64,000 nucleotides of DNA from Agathobaculum sp. NTUH-O15-33 (lineage in GTDB: Bacteria; Bacillota; Clostridia; Oscillospirales; Butyricicoccaceae): contig NZ_CP136187.1 in assembly GCF_033193315.1 (NCBI RefSeq), forward strand, positions 3,231,501-3,295,500. Direction: 5' to 3'. Below the pieces are notes generated by a model, which saw nothing but the letters and a program-made list of their open reading frames with translations, was not told where the DNA came from and did no database searches. The position numbers and the translations under genes were made by a program. Below, in pieces: positions 33,113 to 42,910 of this stretch. Every line of letters starts with the position of its first letter. Position 1 is the first letter of the stretch.

Positions 33113-34191
33113 ACAACCACCTCAATTTTCTTAAGCGACGGAATGTGGTCAGTTGTGATCTGCACATTTTTTGTTTGACCGTTCAGCGCCGTATCCGCAA
33201 TATCCAGCACGCAGGAAAGCGCTAAAATTCGGGTCTCGATTTGCGCAATTCGGATGACTGTTGCATCCGCATCGGCCCATGCGGCGGCAAGCTCGGCAAA
33301 ATAATCCCTCACAGCCAACTCGACCTGCTCCCGCGCGTCCTCCCATCTCCAGCCGTCAATAAAGGTAAGGCGTGTTGTGATAGACACGGGTTCGTCTTTG
33401 ACGCCCGCTACCGTTACGGAGTGCCCGATCGGCGCCAGCCCCAACCCTTCCCCTTGGTTTGCCTGTGGATCAATCTCCTGCTGTACCGCCGCAATTAGCT
33501 CCTCGGATGGCACCGTATAATCAGAGGATATAACCGTTAACTTTACCGTTCCGCCGCCGTTCCACACCGGGTAAACCTTGACACCGCCAACACCGTGCAG
33601 GGCATTAACCGTTTCCTTGTAGTCGGCCACATTGCCGCCAAATGATTCACCATCGATAGAAGCATAATAGCGCTCGCGCAGCGTCTCTGTCGTATCTCCA
33701 TTCTCGCCGGGGATAAGCACGCCCTTGATTTCAGCGCTTTGCAGTCCGTTCACGGACTGAATCGGGATCAGTGTGCCCGTATATTGGTTCCCTTCTGTAC
33801 CCGGCGTTTCTGATTCCAGCCGATACAAGCCGGGCGACATTTTTTCCTTTACTGCGTAATTTACTGCGCCGCAGCGAAAGCGTGTGCCCACCTGTAATTC
33901 GAGCATAACCGGTCTGGTCTCCGCTTGGATGATTGCAGCCGTTTCACCTAGAACGGGCACGCCGCGCTCCTTGCAGCGCAGTATCAAATATTGCAGCGAC
34001 GCTGTATCGACAAAAGTCTCGTCCATCACCACATCCAGTTCCATGTACGTCTTCGCCAACTCGGCGGCAGCCGGCGCCAGCGCGTCGTAAATAACCGATC
34101 CCTCACGCTTATCGACAGAATTCGGCACCCGTGCGAGCATTCGTTTTAGGATCACGTCAAACGTCATCCGGTCCGCATATCTTCCGATCAC
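33109..34191 (-). CDS. xkdT: Baseplate J-like protein XkdT
   Basis: 360 aa. MTFDVILKRMLARVPNSVDK, EGSVIYDALAPAAAELAKTY and GENGDTTETLRERYYASIDG are the signature of XkdT/baseplate J. Wedge component of contractile tails. ATGA-type overlaps with XkdS upstream and XkdU downstream. Confidence 0.92.
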   Translation of the reverse strand: MIGRYADRMTFDVILKRMLARVPNSVDKREGSVIYDALAPAAAELAKTYMELDVVMDETFVDTASLQYLILRCKERGVPVLGETAAIIQAETRPVMLELQVGTRFRCGAVNYAVKEKMSPGLYRLESETPGTEGNQYTGTLIPIQSVNGLQSAEIKGVLIPGENGDTTETLRERYYASIDGESFGGNVADYKETVNALHGVGGVKVYPVWNGGGTVKLTVISSDYTVPSEELIAAVQQEIDPQANQGEGLGLAPIGHSVTVAGVKDEPVSITTRLTFIDGWRWEDAREQVELAVRDYFAELAAAWADADATVIRIAQIETRILALSCVLDIADTALNGQTKNVQITTDHIPSLKKIEVVV

Positions 34192-34607
34192 GCCGCTTCA
34201 CCTCCCCAATTCAGCTCTGATGGGACATCGCCTTGCGTGGTGTGCACGATAAAGCTCGTCCGTAGTTCGTCCCGCCCGGCTCGCACACAGGTAAAACCGG
34301 TCACTTGCAAAATTCGATCGTCCTGTAACAGAGCCTCCTCTACTACGTGCTGCAAGCGCGCCTGCAAGTACGGCGTTATGCCTTGACCGAACAGGCTCCG
34401 CAGCTCGATGCCATAATTCCATGAATAGATGGCATAGGTGAACCGCTCGGTGTTCAGCGCCAGAAGGATCGCCTGTCGCATCGCCTCCACTCCGTCAATC
34501 TTACCGGATGCAGGTGCACCGTCAAAGTCCAGACGATAGGTCTGTGTCGGCTGCTCAGCAATCGTAAAATCACCTTTCAGCCCGTCGTTGAAATCGTTGG
34601 GTAGCAT
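34188..34607 (-). CDS. xkdS: XkdS-like baseplate protein (DUF2634)
   Basis: 139 aa. TYRLDFDGAPASGKIDGVEA, LNTERFTYAIYSWNYGIEL and LLQDDRILQVTGF are typical for DUF2634/XkdS, the gp25-like wedge protein. Overlaps XkdR and XkdT by one to four bases. Confidence 0.9.
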   Translation of the reverse strand: MLPNDFNDGLKGDFTIAEQPTQTYRLDFDGAPASGKIDGVEAMRQAILLALNTERFTYAIYSWNYGIELRSLFGQGITPYLQARLQHVVEEALLQDDRILQVTGFTCVRAGRDELRTSFIVHTTQGDVPSELNWGGEAA

Positions 34608-34870
34608 TATAATCCTCCCTTTTTGTCATAGATCAAATACTGTTGTCCGCCCTGCATACGAAATAAGATCAGCTTGTCACCCACCTTGAACGACTGCGTG
34701 GTCACTCCCTGCCGTACGATAAAAAATTCTTTTTCCAGTACCAGCTTTTGCGATAGCCGTACCGTCAATGGCGCGGTCGACTGCACCGTGCCAAAGCATA
34801 TCTCAACCGGCCTTCGCGCTTCCACCGCGCTTACGGCAATCGTTTTAATCAGTTCAAACAGATCAGGCAT
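34607..34870 (-). CDS. xkdR: XkdR-like protein (DUF2577)
   Basis: 87 aa. IKTIAVSAVEARRPVEICFG, RLSQKLVLEKEFFIVR and VGDKLILFRMQGGQQYLIYD match DUF2577, a short OB-like baseplate protein found between the hub and XkdS in PBSX-type tails; possibly the spike. Confidence 0.88.
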   Translation of the reverse strand: MPDLFELIKTIAVSAVEARRPVEICFGTVQSTAPLTVRLSQKLVLEKEFFIVRQGVTTQSFKVGDKLILFRMQGGQQYLIYDKKGGL

Positions 34871-36716
34871 GGAACTCCCCCCTTATGCCGCTTAGCGTTA
34901 AATCCATCGTGTGCAGCCCAAAGGAAAAAGTATGCCGTGCTTTTTCGATGCACATGTAGTTCGAGATATTGATGTCCCCCAGCCCCATGCCGACCGCGAC
35001 TGATGCCCCCGCGCGGGCACGCACGTCGCCGAATACCTTTTTGATCGACAGCTCGCGCTGCTTCACGTTATAGTAATCCAAAAGCACCTTTGCCTTTGTT
35101 TGCATATCCGCCGATGAAAGAGCGCTGTCCAGCTTCGCATAATATTGCAGCACGCCCCATCGGCCTTGTGAAGCTGTATCGTTCGTTACATATATCTCGC
35201 GCTCGCCTGTTTCTCCGTTGTCATAGGCCAGCTTAACACGATCATAAACCTCGTTGTCAATAGAAGATGCATAGCTGTATTCCTGTGCGGTATTCTGATC
35301 AATCCAGATGGGCAACAGCATGCTCTCATAGGGTTTCAACATCAACTTTCCAAAGTCATCGTACAACACGTATATTTTCCCGGTGTTTACCAGCGTTTCA
35401 TCTGCGGCGTTTCCACAAATATCGAACAGTGTCGTTTCCTCTATGCGCTGTGGTATCTTATACTTAGTATCCACGATTGTCCCGCAGGTCAAGCCGTAAT
35501 CCTTTGCTAACACTCTAAGCAACTCGCTGTACGTCCAATCCGCATAGGAGATCGAATCTTTGTTTTTGAAATAACGTAGCTGGTCGTAACAGGTCACTTG
35601 GATCAAGCGACTGTCGCTGCGTTCCTTTTTAAACACATATCCGTAAAACACCGGCTCGCCGTTAAAGCGGAACGCTACCGGATTTCCTTCATGAAAGCTT
35701 AGGATATCATCTTTGACAACCGTAAATTTGAGCGAGGCGGGTGAGCCGGTTCTCGTTGTCTCCCAAACGATATCGCCCTCCACCATCGGATTTTGCAGCT
35801 CCATTTTACTGTTTTGCAACAGTAGTTCAGCACCTGCCAACAAATACGGTTCGGCCTTTCGTAAAATCTCCTTGCGCGTGCCCGCCACACCAGTGATCGA
35901 CTTGACCACAACTCTGGTTATCTCTTTGGAGCTTTGTCCCGCATCGATTTCTTCACCGTCGCCGTCTAAGATCGCCGTGCCATATTTGACACCCCAGCGG
36001 TTACATTCCTCGTTCGTGCTCATCAGCAAATCGAAGTGATAGACGCCGTTTTGAATATTGATCGCACCACCCCGGTCATTCACCGTATAGGTCACGCCAT
36101 CTAGCTCGCTGCCGGTCCCCTGCACCGTGATCTTGGTGCCGAAGGGCACGCTCGCCGGCGCCGCGCAGGTCCGCTTGGACGTATCCAGCGGGTTGCCCAG
36201 CGCATCTAGGAAACCGCCTTCCATGGCGTTATTCGCCGGATAATAAGCAGTAAACATGGCCTTGACAACATTTTTTGCGCCGGCACCCGCCTTGCCGGTG
36301 TAGTTGGATACCGTGTCGCTGTCTTTGACGAAATTCAAGGGGTCTCGGGCTACCCCGTTAACCCGAATTTCAAAATGCAGATGACACCCCGACGAAGTTC
36401 CAGTGGTACCAACGAGTGCGATCGTCTGTCCAGCCGATACTTTTGCACCGGCTGAAACCAGACGTTTGCTCGCATGCGCGTAACGCGTCGTAATACCGCC
36501 GCCGTGATCCAGCTCGATCCAGTTTCCGTAACCTTGCTTTTCATAGTCTGAGATACTTACTGTACCATTACCGGCTGCAATGATCGGCACGCCGTCTGCG
36601 GCCGCCAGATCAACGCCCTTATGATAACGGGACGCGCCGGGAGTGGAGATATTACGCGGCCCAAATGGGCTTGAAACATAGCTGTAGCTCGGACACGGCC
36701 AAACGTATTTACCCAT
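34863..36716 (-). CDS. xkdQ: Baseplate hub XkdQ fused to M23 peptidase and 3D domains
   Basis: 617 aa, about twice the usual XkdQ length. Residues 1-130: M23 peptidase (RYHKGVDLAAADGVPIIAAG; GCHLHFEIRVNG) with the His/Asp/HxH zinc ligands. Residues 150-260: 3D domain (MFTAYYP, VPFGTKITVQGTG, YTVNDRGGAI, YHFDLLMSTNEE) as in lytic transglycosylases. Residues 265-617: XkdQ hub (ILRKAEPYLLAGAELLLQNS; PVAFRFNGEPVFYGYVFKKE; YAKLDSALSSADMQTKAKVL). It would form the tail tip and cut peptidoglycan on contraction. The frame is continuous. Confidence 0.88.
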   Translation of the reverse strand: MGKYVWPCPSYSYVSSPFGPRNISTPGASRYHKGVDLAAADGVPIIAAGNGTVSISDYEKQGYGNWIELDHGGGITTRYAHASKRLVSAGAKVSAGQTIALVGTTGTSSGCHLHFEIRVNGVARDPLNFVKDSDTVSNYTGKAGAGAKNVVKAMFTAYYPANNAMEGGFLDALGNPLDTSKRTCAAPASVPFGTKITVQGTGSELDGVTYTVNDRGGAINIQNGVYHFDLLMSTNEECNRWGVKYGTAILDGDGEEIDAGQSSKEITRVVVKSITGVAGTRKEILRKAEPYLLAGAELLLQNSKMELQNPMVEGDIVWETTRTGSPASLKFTVVKDDILSFHEGNPVAFRFNGEPVFYGYVFKKERSDSRLIQVTCYDQLRYFKNKDSISYADWTYSELLRVLAKDYGLTCGTIVDTKYKIPQRIEETTLFDICGNAADETLVNTGKIYVLYDDFGKLMLKPYESMLLPIWIDQNTAQEYSYASSIDNEVYDRVKLAYDNGETGEREIYVTNDTASQGRWGVLQYYAKLDSALSSADMQTKAKVLLDYYNVKQRELSIKKVFGDVRARAGASVAVGMGLGDINISNYMCIEKARHTFSFGLHTMDLTLSGIRGEFHA

Positions 36717-36730
36717 TTGTTATATCCTCC

Positions 36731-37435
36731 TTATCCCGGCAGCATCAAAACGGTGCCGGGATAAATCCAGTGTCCGTTTGATGAACTTGCTAACCCATGT
36801 TTTTTTGCTTCCGCCTCGATCGTGTCTTGATTCAGCCGATATATTTCGCTCATACGCATACCGTCTCCCAGCTTGATACGCGCGATCTCCCAAAGATTGT
36901 CCCCGGGCTGAACAGTGTACACGGGCGCGGAAGGCGCCGTGGTCGTTTCACGCTGCTCAGTCACTTCCGCGACCGTCCCATCCTCAGCCTGCTGAAATTC
37001 CACCCGTGCGGTCTTACAGGCCCGCCATTGCCGGAGATCGATCTTGGCCAGCACATCGGTCCCGTGCCGGTCTGCGTCCTCCAGCAGCTCGTACGCTTCC
37101 AGAGATACCTGCATGGATCTCGCTTCGATCAGCACCGTGCCCCTATCATCCATGCGGATCACTTCAAACATAAACGGCGCACAGCCGGTCTTTAGGTTTT
37201 CCAGCAGGGATAGAAAGTACTGGGCGCTTTGGAAGCCGCTTTGATATTGCGCAAACGAATACTTCCGATTTGGCAGCAGCGCTTCAAAAGAGATTTTGCT
37301 CAGGCCGGGCCGTTTGAGTACGCTCACCTCCCCCTCGTTAATCAAGGTGATCGTGTCGTTCTGATTTGCAACCTTTAGCGTCATGGACGAAGGCGTAACA
37401 GGCAACAGCACGCCGTCCAAAAAGAATTGATACAT
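36731..37435 (-). CDS. xkdP: XkdP-like LysM tail protein
   Basis: 234 aa. N-terminal beta domain (YQFFLDGVLLPVTPSSMTLK; PGLSKISFEALLPNRKY) followed by a Thr/Pro-rich linker and a C-terminal LysM (VYTVQPGDNLWEIARIKLGD to NGHWIYPGTVLMLPG). LysM binds peptidoglycan or packs against the hub. The start overlaps the tape-measure stop. Confidence 0.9.
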   Translation of the reverse strand: MYQFFLDGVLLPVTPSSMTLKVANQNDTITLINEGEVSVLKRPGLSKISFEALLPNRKYSFAQYQSGFQSAQYFLSLLENLKTGCAPFMFEVIRMDDRGTVLIEARSMQVSLEAYELLEDADRHGTDVLAKIDLRQWRACKTARVEFQQAEDGTVAEVTEQRETTTAPSAPVYTVQPGDNLWEIARIKLGDGMRMSEIYRLNQDTIEAEAKKHGLASSSNGHWIYPGTVLMLPG

Positions 37436-39544
37436 CAGCTATGCACCCCCTCGGCACATACCGCCATCTTTTCCGCGACCTTAGCCTCGAGAACATTCAC
37501 AACGCCGTCAATATCCATGTCGGAGGCGATCGAGTTATGGTTCACCATATCTACCTTAATTTCGGCAGTGGTAAACTGGTTGATCGCCTGCCGTTCCGCG
37601 ATATCACGCAGCAACTGGATATCTTCGCTCGACATGGCCAGCGATTCAGCCATGATACCGGTATTTTCCGCAGTTGTATTAATATCCTGCGCGGGGTCGT
37701 AAGAACCGCTCCCGCTGTACATGCCACTATATAGTCCGCTGGGAGCAATGCCTGACACTCCATCTGGCACCTCTCCCGTCGCGCCGCCGGGCAAGCTGTT
37801 TCCCAATAACTCGTCATAAGGCAGGCCATTGAGCGGATTTGATGCGCCGCCAAAAATATTATCTGTACTAAAGGCGTTCTCAAAATTCGCACCCGCATCA
37901 TAGCCATTTTTATTTGCTTGTTCGGTGTCTAGCGCATGTCCCTGCTGTACAAACTCAGTCCAGCCGGTCTCATCCTTCACCTTATTGATCTGATCGGTAT
38001 AACCGTCATAAAAACGGTCTAATCCCGATGTGATATCAATCGTTACGCCGGGAATCTTGTTGATCAGGGTTTCAATGGACCGCGCCATCTTCAGCATGGT
38101 GCCGACTACCTTCTGGTTCAACTGTAAAAACAAAATATAAATAGATGCTACCGGATTCTTAAACACATTCCCAAAAAAGTTTGCAATATCAGCAAAAAGG
38201 TTCCAAATAGGCAGGGCAAAGTTGTTGTATATATAAGCAAACAGCCTCATAAAGTTGCCTGCGATCAGACCGGTCGCGCTGACAGAGGTTCCTTTAAATT
38301 TGTTGATCGCCGCTACGACCGCATAAAACACCGCGATTAATGCAACAACGGCGATAATGATCCAAGTGATTGGGGACATCGCCATCGCCGCGTTCAGCTG
38401 TAGTTGTGCTGCCGTGGCTATTTTTCTTGCGCCCGTCAATATTGCTTCGATGCCGGCTGGAAGCCAAGGTAGCCGTTTTATATATTCCGATTGCCGCCGC
38501 AACGCCTAAAATAATCGGTACCAGCCAACTCCAATTATCAGTAACCCATTCGGCCAAGCCTACCAGTGTATTGAACGTCTCGGTCACTAGAGGCGCCACT
38601 ACCTGCAATGCGCCAATTACACCGGAGATCATATTTTGTACCATATCGCTATTCGCCAGATCGCTCAGCGCCTGCATGATCGGACCGAAGGCGTGCAACG
38701 CATAATCCGAAAAGGTTTGCCATACCTGTCCCCACGTCATCGGCATGGCCGCTAGTTTCTCATCCGTTTCTGCCGTAGCCGATAGCAGCGCGTTCTTAAA
38801 GACCGCTGCCGAAAGCTGTCCCTGTGTTGCCAGATCGCGCACCGCTTCCACAGGCTTGCCCATATAATCCGCGACGGTTTGTATCGCGTTCGGCGCGGCA
38901 TCCATCAGTGCATTAAAATCCTCTCCGCGTATGACACCCGTGGCAAGCGCCTGTGTCAATTTGCTCGTTGCCGCAGCTGACTTGTCTTGCGACGTGCCCG
39001 CGAGCACAAACTGCTTGTTCAGCTGCTCGGCAAAAGCCACGGTTTCCGCACTGCTGGAAAACGCGTTCCCCGCGTTCTGTCCCAGCTTAGCCACGGTTTC
39101 TGCCGTTTGCAGATAAGCGGTGCGCGAACGCTGCGCCGCTGCATACACCATATCTTGTAGTTGGCCGGTCGACTGCAGACCATCGTTCATCTGATTCAAT
39201 CGCGCCGTTGTCTGAGCCATGCCGTCTGCTAAATCTGTAACGGACTTGATACTCTTGAGTGCCGAGGATATGCTTTTTATGCGACCGCTCAGGCTCTCAG
39301 CATGCGGCTTTGTTTCTTTTAGTTTATTTCCCAGTTGCTCCTGCTGCTGGCTTGCCGCCTCAGCCTGTGCTCCCATACTGTGTAGCTGCTCATTAGCTGC
39401 TGCCAGCTCCACAACCGGTACTGCTGGCCCAGCCGTTAGTTGTAGTTGGCGAAATCCGCTATTAGTCACCGTCAGCGCCTGATTTATGCTTGCTAACGCG
39501 CTCGCCGTGCCATCATACAGCTGTAGGCTTTTCTCCATTACCAC
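37435..39544 (-). CDS. xkdO: Tail tape measure protein XkdO-like, frameshifted
   Basis: About 700 aa. N-terminal part [20 protein letters not shown], coiled coil ([20 protein letters not shown]), tape-measure core [20 protein letters not shown] and [16 protein letters not shown], then TM-like segment [20 protein letters not shown]. After a shift near 38460 the other frame continues [40 protein letters not shown] and a C-terminal domain to 37435. The GTG at 39544 is best spaced from GGAGG; ATG 39538 is possible. The frame break can be restored by two missing bases at TTCCAGCC. Confidence 0.82.
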
Positions 39545-39609
39545 CGGCAATCCTCCTTCCTAAAAAAACTCCAAGGTAACCGCGCCGCCCCGCAGCGCGG
39601 CGCGGTCCC

Positions 39610-40214
39610 TTACTTCCGCTTTGCCTCCCGTTCCGCTTTGCGCTCAGCCTCGATCCGCAACTCGATAGCGGCGGTGAGGAAGGCCCGCTCGTTTACGGGC
39701 AGGGCAAGGAACTGAGAAGGCAACAGGTGGAGCTTGTGGAGGCAATAGTAAGCAAGGTTCGCATCACTGTCGCCCCCCTCTATTAGTTTTTTGCTTCTTC
39801 CACCTTGTCCGCCATCGAAACGTCAAAGCCGCAGTGCTCCTGCACCTCAGCGGCAAGATCGCCCAGCTCGCCGGGGGTCAGCATGGCGCGCAGGAGCGCT
39901 TCCGCGTCCTTCACCTTGTAGCTGTCCTGCAACGCGGCGTCATTCAGATTGGGGTAGACCACACAGGCCGCGCACAAAGCGGACATATAGCCCGGACCGT
40001 CAAAATCCTGCACATACTGGCCGCGCTTGCCCGCCTTGCCCGGAGCCGGAACGCGTCGCATAAAGGTCTTGCGCAGCGTTTCGTCCTCGTCGTTGGTGAT
40101 CGCGCGGATCTCCCACGGAATGGCCTTGCCGTCCTTTACAAAGCGCTTTGATACCGTTACCTTGCGGTTTTCCACCGGCAAGGCGTTGCCCAGCATAAAT
40201 TCCTGAAAATCCAT
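39610..40214 (-). CDS. xkdN: Tail assembly chaperone XkdN and its -1 frameshift extension
   Basis: Zero-frame product 40214-39783, 143 aa: MDFQEFMLGNALPVENRKVT, VYPNLNDAALQDSYKVKDAE, MLTPGELGDLAAEVQEHCGF, ending VEEAKN. The last sense codons AAA AAC form A AAA AAC, the strongest slippery heptamer. A -1 slip gives a product of about 201 aa with YYCLHKLHLLPSQFLALPVN and a charged end EAERKAEREAKRK, stopping at 39610-39612. This is the G/GT arrangement of tailed phages, placed before the tape measure. Confidence 0.88.
39786..39792 (-). promoter_or_regulatory. Slippery heptamer AAAAAAC for -1 frameshift
   Basis: In the minus strand it is phased as A AAA AAC in the XkdN frame, with the zero-frame TAA immediately after it (39783-39785). 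The -1 frame is open for 58 more codons. Confidence 0.85.
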
Positions 40215-40687
40215 TATCGCATGCCCTCCAGTTCTTCAAAGGTCTCGGGCAGCTCAAACTTGTCGAAGGTGCCCGATAGCTCTTCGTCCAGTAGATTTTC
40301 GCCCGCCGCGAACTTGGCGACCACCACGCTGTCCAGCAGGCAGCCCTTTAGGATGGTCGACTGGCGGCCCACCGCCGCCGAGGGGTCTTCGTTTTCGATC
40401 TGGATTTCAAGCTCCGGCATATAGCCGGTATCCTGATAGGTCTTCATCACCCGGCGCAGCACGGACTGGTTGTAGTGCGCCTTACCGGAAAATTCGCCTG
40501 TGCCCCCCACCGTCTTGTGGCCCTTGTTAACGCGGCCGAGAATGGGCACGTCAACAATGTTTGGCTTATAAGTCGCGCTAAACTCGGTCATTTGTAAAAA
40601 CTTATAGCGGCTGCCGTCGATGGTGACAAAGCAGCTTGCCAGCGAACCGGAGATCGCGTCTCTTGCGTCAAGTACCGTATCGTTCAA
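40214..40687 (-). CDS. xkdM: Tail tube protein XkdM
   Basis: 157 aa. LDARDAISGSLASCFVTIDG, DVPILGRVNKGHKTVGGTGE and FSGKAHYNQSVLRRVMKTYQ are typical for XkdM, the inner tube subunit. It follows the sheath and ends in an overlap with XkdN. Confidence 0.92.
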   Translation of the reverse strand: MNDTVLDARDAISGSLASCFVTIDGSRYKFLQMTEFSATYKPNIVDVPILGRVNKGHKTVGGTGEFSGKAHYNQSVLRRVMKTYQDTGYMPELEIQIENEDPSAAVGRQSTILKGCLLDSVVVAKFAAGENLLDEELSGTFDKFELPETFEELEGMR

Positions 40688-40700
40688 TTTCTGTCCCTCC

Positions 40701-42011
40701 TTAATTTACCGTTACCGTCATATACAGCTTGCTCATCGCGTTGACCGGGGTCACCGATGCGCCGCATACGACCGCCTTTTTGCTTTCCCCCTGCGCCACC
40801 GTCACATCGTCTGAAACGAAGTTTTCGATTGCGCGCATGGCCTGTAATTTCTCCAAAAGCGATACAACGTCGCTCCAGAAGCTCACGCGGCCCGCGTTGT
40901 CGTTCGGGATCGCGCCCAGATATTTATCGCTGAACAGCACGGCCACATCGTTGCCGATCTGGTCGAGCACGCGCACAGTCTGATTGGCCGCGAAATCTTC
41001 TCCCTTGCCCTCCGTAAAGGAAACAAAGGTGTTGATATCGTCCAGCACGCGCGTTTCGTCGCCCACGCGGTGCATCACAAACTGACCCTTTGCCAACGCA
41101 TCGGCCAGTTGTTCTTGGCTGAGTGCCGCGTCCACGGTAAATTCGCCGTTGTATTTGGCGTTCTGCACGCTCCTGTTAACCGCGCAGCCGGCCTCTGCGC
41201 CGGTCACCCAGTAAACAAGGGACGATTCCGGCCAGCCTTCGTCTGTCACCTCGTTCTGCACGCCGATGACGCCCTCGTGATCGACCGCGCCGGGGCGGTA
41301 CAGCACGGTCTGAAACTTGACGCCCTGCTCGTCGCGCAGGCGCTTGGTGAACTGAACGAACAGCGCTTTTACCGCCTCATCCGTGGTCGCGCAGCCCAAT
41401 GTGTTAAAGCTGTACGGCTCCACCTTATCCAAAAACGCCTGATAATCGTCGCCGGTTAATGCCGCCGCGTCCGCGCCCTCGGTCAGTGGCGTACCCGCCG
41501 TTGCCGCAAGCGTGGCGCTCGTCTTCCAAGTGACAAGATCGTTGTTTTTCAGCTCGCCTGCCGCCGCTACCGTTTGCTGATCGCGCACACGGCCGTCCAG
41601 CAGGGTGGAAACGTCAAACTTGTCCGCGTCCGCCGCGTTTTTCGCAATCGCGATTTGGATATCGTTGCCGCGCGTGCCGGTGTATTTCGCGGTAGCGAAA
41701 TCGTTCGCCGCCTTCACGCCCGTGCCCAAGCGATAAAAATACGCCTTGCGGATGTTGGAAAACAGATCGCGTAGACCCTTCATTTTTTCATGCGTGTAAT
41801 CGTATCCGAAGCGTGAAAGCGAATCCTTCTGGAAAGCCTCCGCCGTTACCTCGAACACCTCGCCTTCCGGGCCCCAGCCCCAGACAAGGGGCATGGCCGC
41901 CACGCCGCGGTCGGACAGTGCCGCCGTCGCGCGGGAAGCCGATACAAAGTTGATGTAGCTGCCGGGCAGAGGCTTATTCTGCGTCTGCCAAGTTCCGCCG
42001 CCAAGTGCCAT
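40701..42011 (-). CDS. xkdK: Tail sheath protein XkdK
   Basis: 436 aa, the usual XkdK length. MALGGGTWQTQNKPLPGSYI, RGVAAMPLVWGWGPEGEVFE, FSNIRKAYFYRLGTGVKAAN and DINTFVSFTEGKGEDFAANQ mark the sheath family. Contraction of this sheath drives the tube through the envelope. Unbroken frame. Confidence 0.94.
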   Translation of the reverse strand: MALGGGTWQTQNKPLPGSYINFVSASRATAALSDRGVAAMPLVWGWGPEGEVFEVTAEAFQKDSLSRFGYDYTHEKMKGLRDLFSNIRKAYFYRLGTGVKAANDFATAKYTGTRGNDIQIAIAKNAADADKFDVSTLLDGRVRDQQTVAAAGELKNNDLVTWKTSATLAATAGTPLTEGADAAALTGDDYQAFLDKVEPYSFNTLGCATTDEAVKALFVQFTKRLRDEQGVKFQTVLYRPGAVDHEGVIGVQNEVTDEGWPESSLVYWVTGAEAGCAVNRSVQNAKYNGEFTVDAALSQEQLADALAKGQFVMHRVGDETRVLDDINTFVSFTEGKGEDFAANQTVRVLDQIGNDVAVLFSDKYLGAIPNDNAGRVSFWSDVVSLLEKLQAMRAIENFVSDDVTVAQGESKKAVVCGASVTPVNAMSKLYMTVTVN

Positions 42012-42013
42012 GT

Positions 42014-42082
42014 TTACTTCACCGTTCCTTTCAAACCATTCCTGTTGTTTTGTTGTTTTTCAATCCGGGTTATGTTTTTCAT
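42014..42082 (-). CDS. Possible 22-residue peptide between XkdJ-like and XkdK genes
   Basis: ATG overlaps the preceding stop (ATGA) and the stop is 2 bases before the sheath ATG. It reads MKNITRIEKQQNNRNGLKGT then two residues. It may only couple translation of the sheath to the upstream gene. Confidence 0.35.
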   Translation of the reverse strand: MKNITRIEKQQNNRNGLKGTVK

Positions 42083-42486
42083 GCTTTCACGTCCTGCGTC
42101 TGGCGAAGCGTGTCCATCGGCTCCGCCTCGCGCGCCGTGCGGACAAAGTGAGAGTAGGCCGCCGTAAAGTAAAGCGCTCCCTCCGTCACCTCCCAGTTCA
42201 TAGCCGCCGCACGCACACCGGGGAGTACGCCAAGCAGGCCGAAAAGCGTTTGCGCCGCTTGTACGCATTCCGCATACGGGCCCATCTCGCCGGGATAGTA
42301 CCGCACCGCGAATTGCTCTTCCAGCAACAGCCGCTCCCCGGGATACGGCTGCGCGCCGCCCTTTATCGGCGCAATGACAAAGCAAGGCTTTGCAAAGCCC
42401 GTTTCCGGCTCCTCGGTGTACAGGCCGCAGCTTTCCGCCGGATAAACCGTGCGGATCGCGTCCGCGATTTTCTGTGTGATGTTCAT
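42079..42486 (-). CDS. XkdJ-region tail protein (DUF6838-like, tail terminator candidate)
   Basis: 135 aa. MNITQKIADAIRTVYPAESC, CFVIAPIKGGAQPYPGERLL and FAVRYYPGEMGPYAECVQAA. Proteins of this type precede the sheath in PBSX-like tails and are thought to cap the tail. GGGAGG lies before ATG. This is the first recognisable gene of the tail operon; 42487-42640 shows no convincing gene. Confidence 0.7.
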   Translation of the reverse strand: MNITQKIADAIRTVYPAESCGLYTEEPETGFAKPCFVIAPIKGGAQPYPGERLLLEEQFAVRYYPGEMGPYAECVQAAQTLFGLLGVLPGVRAAAMNWEVTEGALYFTAAYSHFVRTAREAEPMDTLRQTQDVKA

Positions 42487-42686
42487 TTACCGCCTCCCAA
42501 AACTGCCGCGCATGTTTTCTGTCGGGGATCTTTCCGCGTGTCCCGCCGCCGGCCGGCCTAGGCGGGGCGCGTTCCCCACGGGGCCGTGATCGGCCGCTCG
42601 TTTTCATGGTCATTTTGTTTTTCTCCTCTCTTTTGTCATGCATGTTTACCCTTTCTTTGGCAAACGCTAGGGATGAGGTGATTTTT

Positions 42687-42893
42687 ATGTCTTTGAAAAA
42701 CGTTCATTTCCAATGCGTCGGCACGCCGGACGACCCCGCGCTGAAAACCCAGCTCAGCTCAATCCCGGGTGTTGTCGAAATGGATATCGACGCCAAGAGC
42801 CACGCGGTCGATGTCCTGTATGACGACACTCGCGTGTCTAACATCCGCATCGAAGCATGCCTGAACAATGAAAACTACCGCATGCAGAGCTAA
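42687..42893 (+). CDS. Small HMA-like domain protein
   Basis: 68 aa from ATG 42687 after GAGGTG. KNVHFQCVGTPDDPALKTQL, VEMDIDAKSHAVDVLYDD and IRIEACLNNENYRM read like the beta-alpha-beta heavy-metal-associated fold, but the metal-binding CxxC is absent. Divergent from the tail operon. Function unknown. Confidence 0.6.
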   Translation: MSLKNVHFQCVGTPDDPALKTQLSSIPGVVEMDIDAKSHAVDVLYDDTRVSNIRIEACLNNENYRMQS

Positions 42894-42910
42894 AACAGGA
42901 GGTTATCGCT

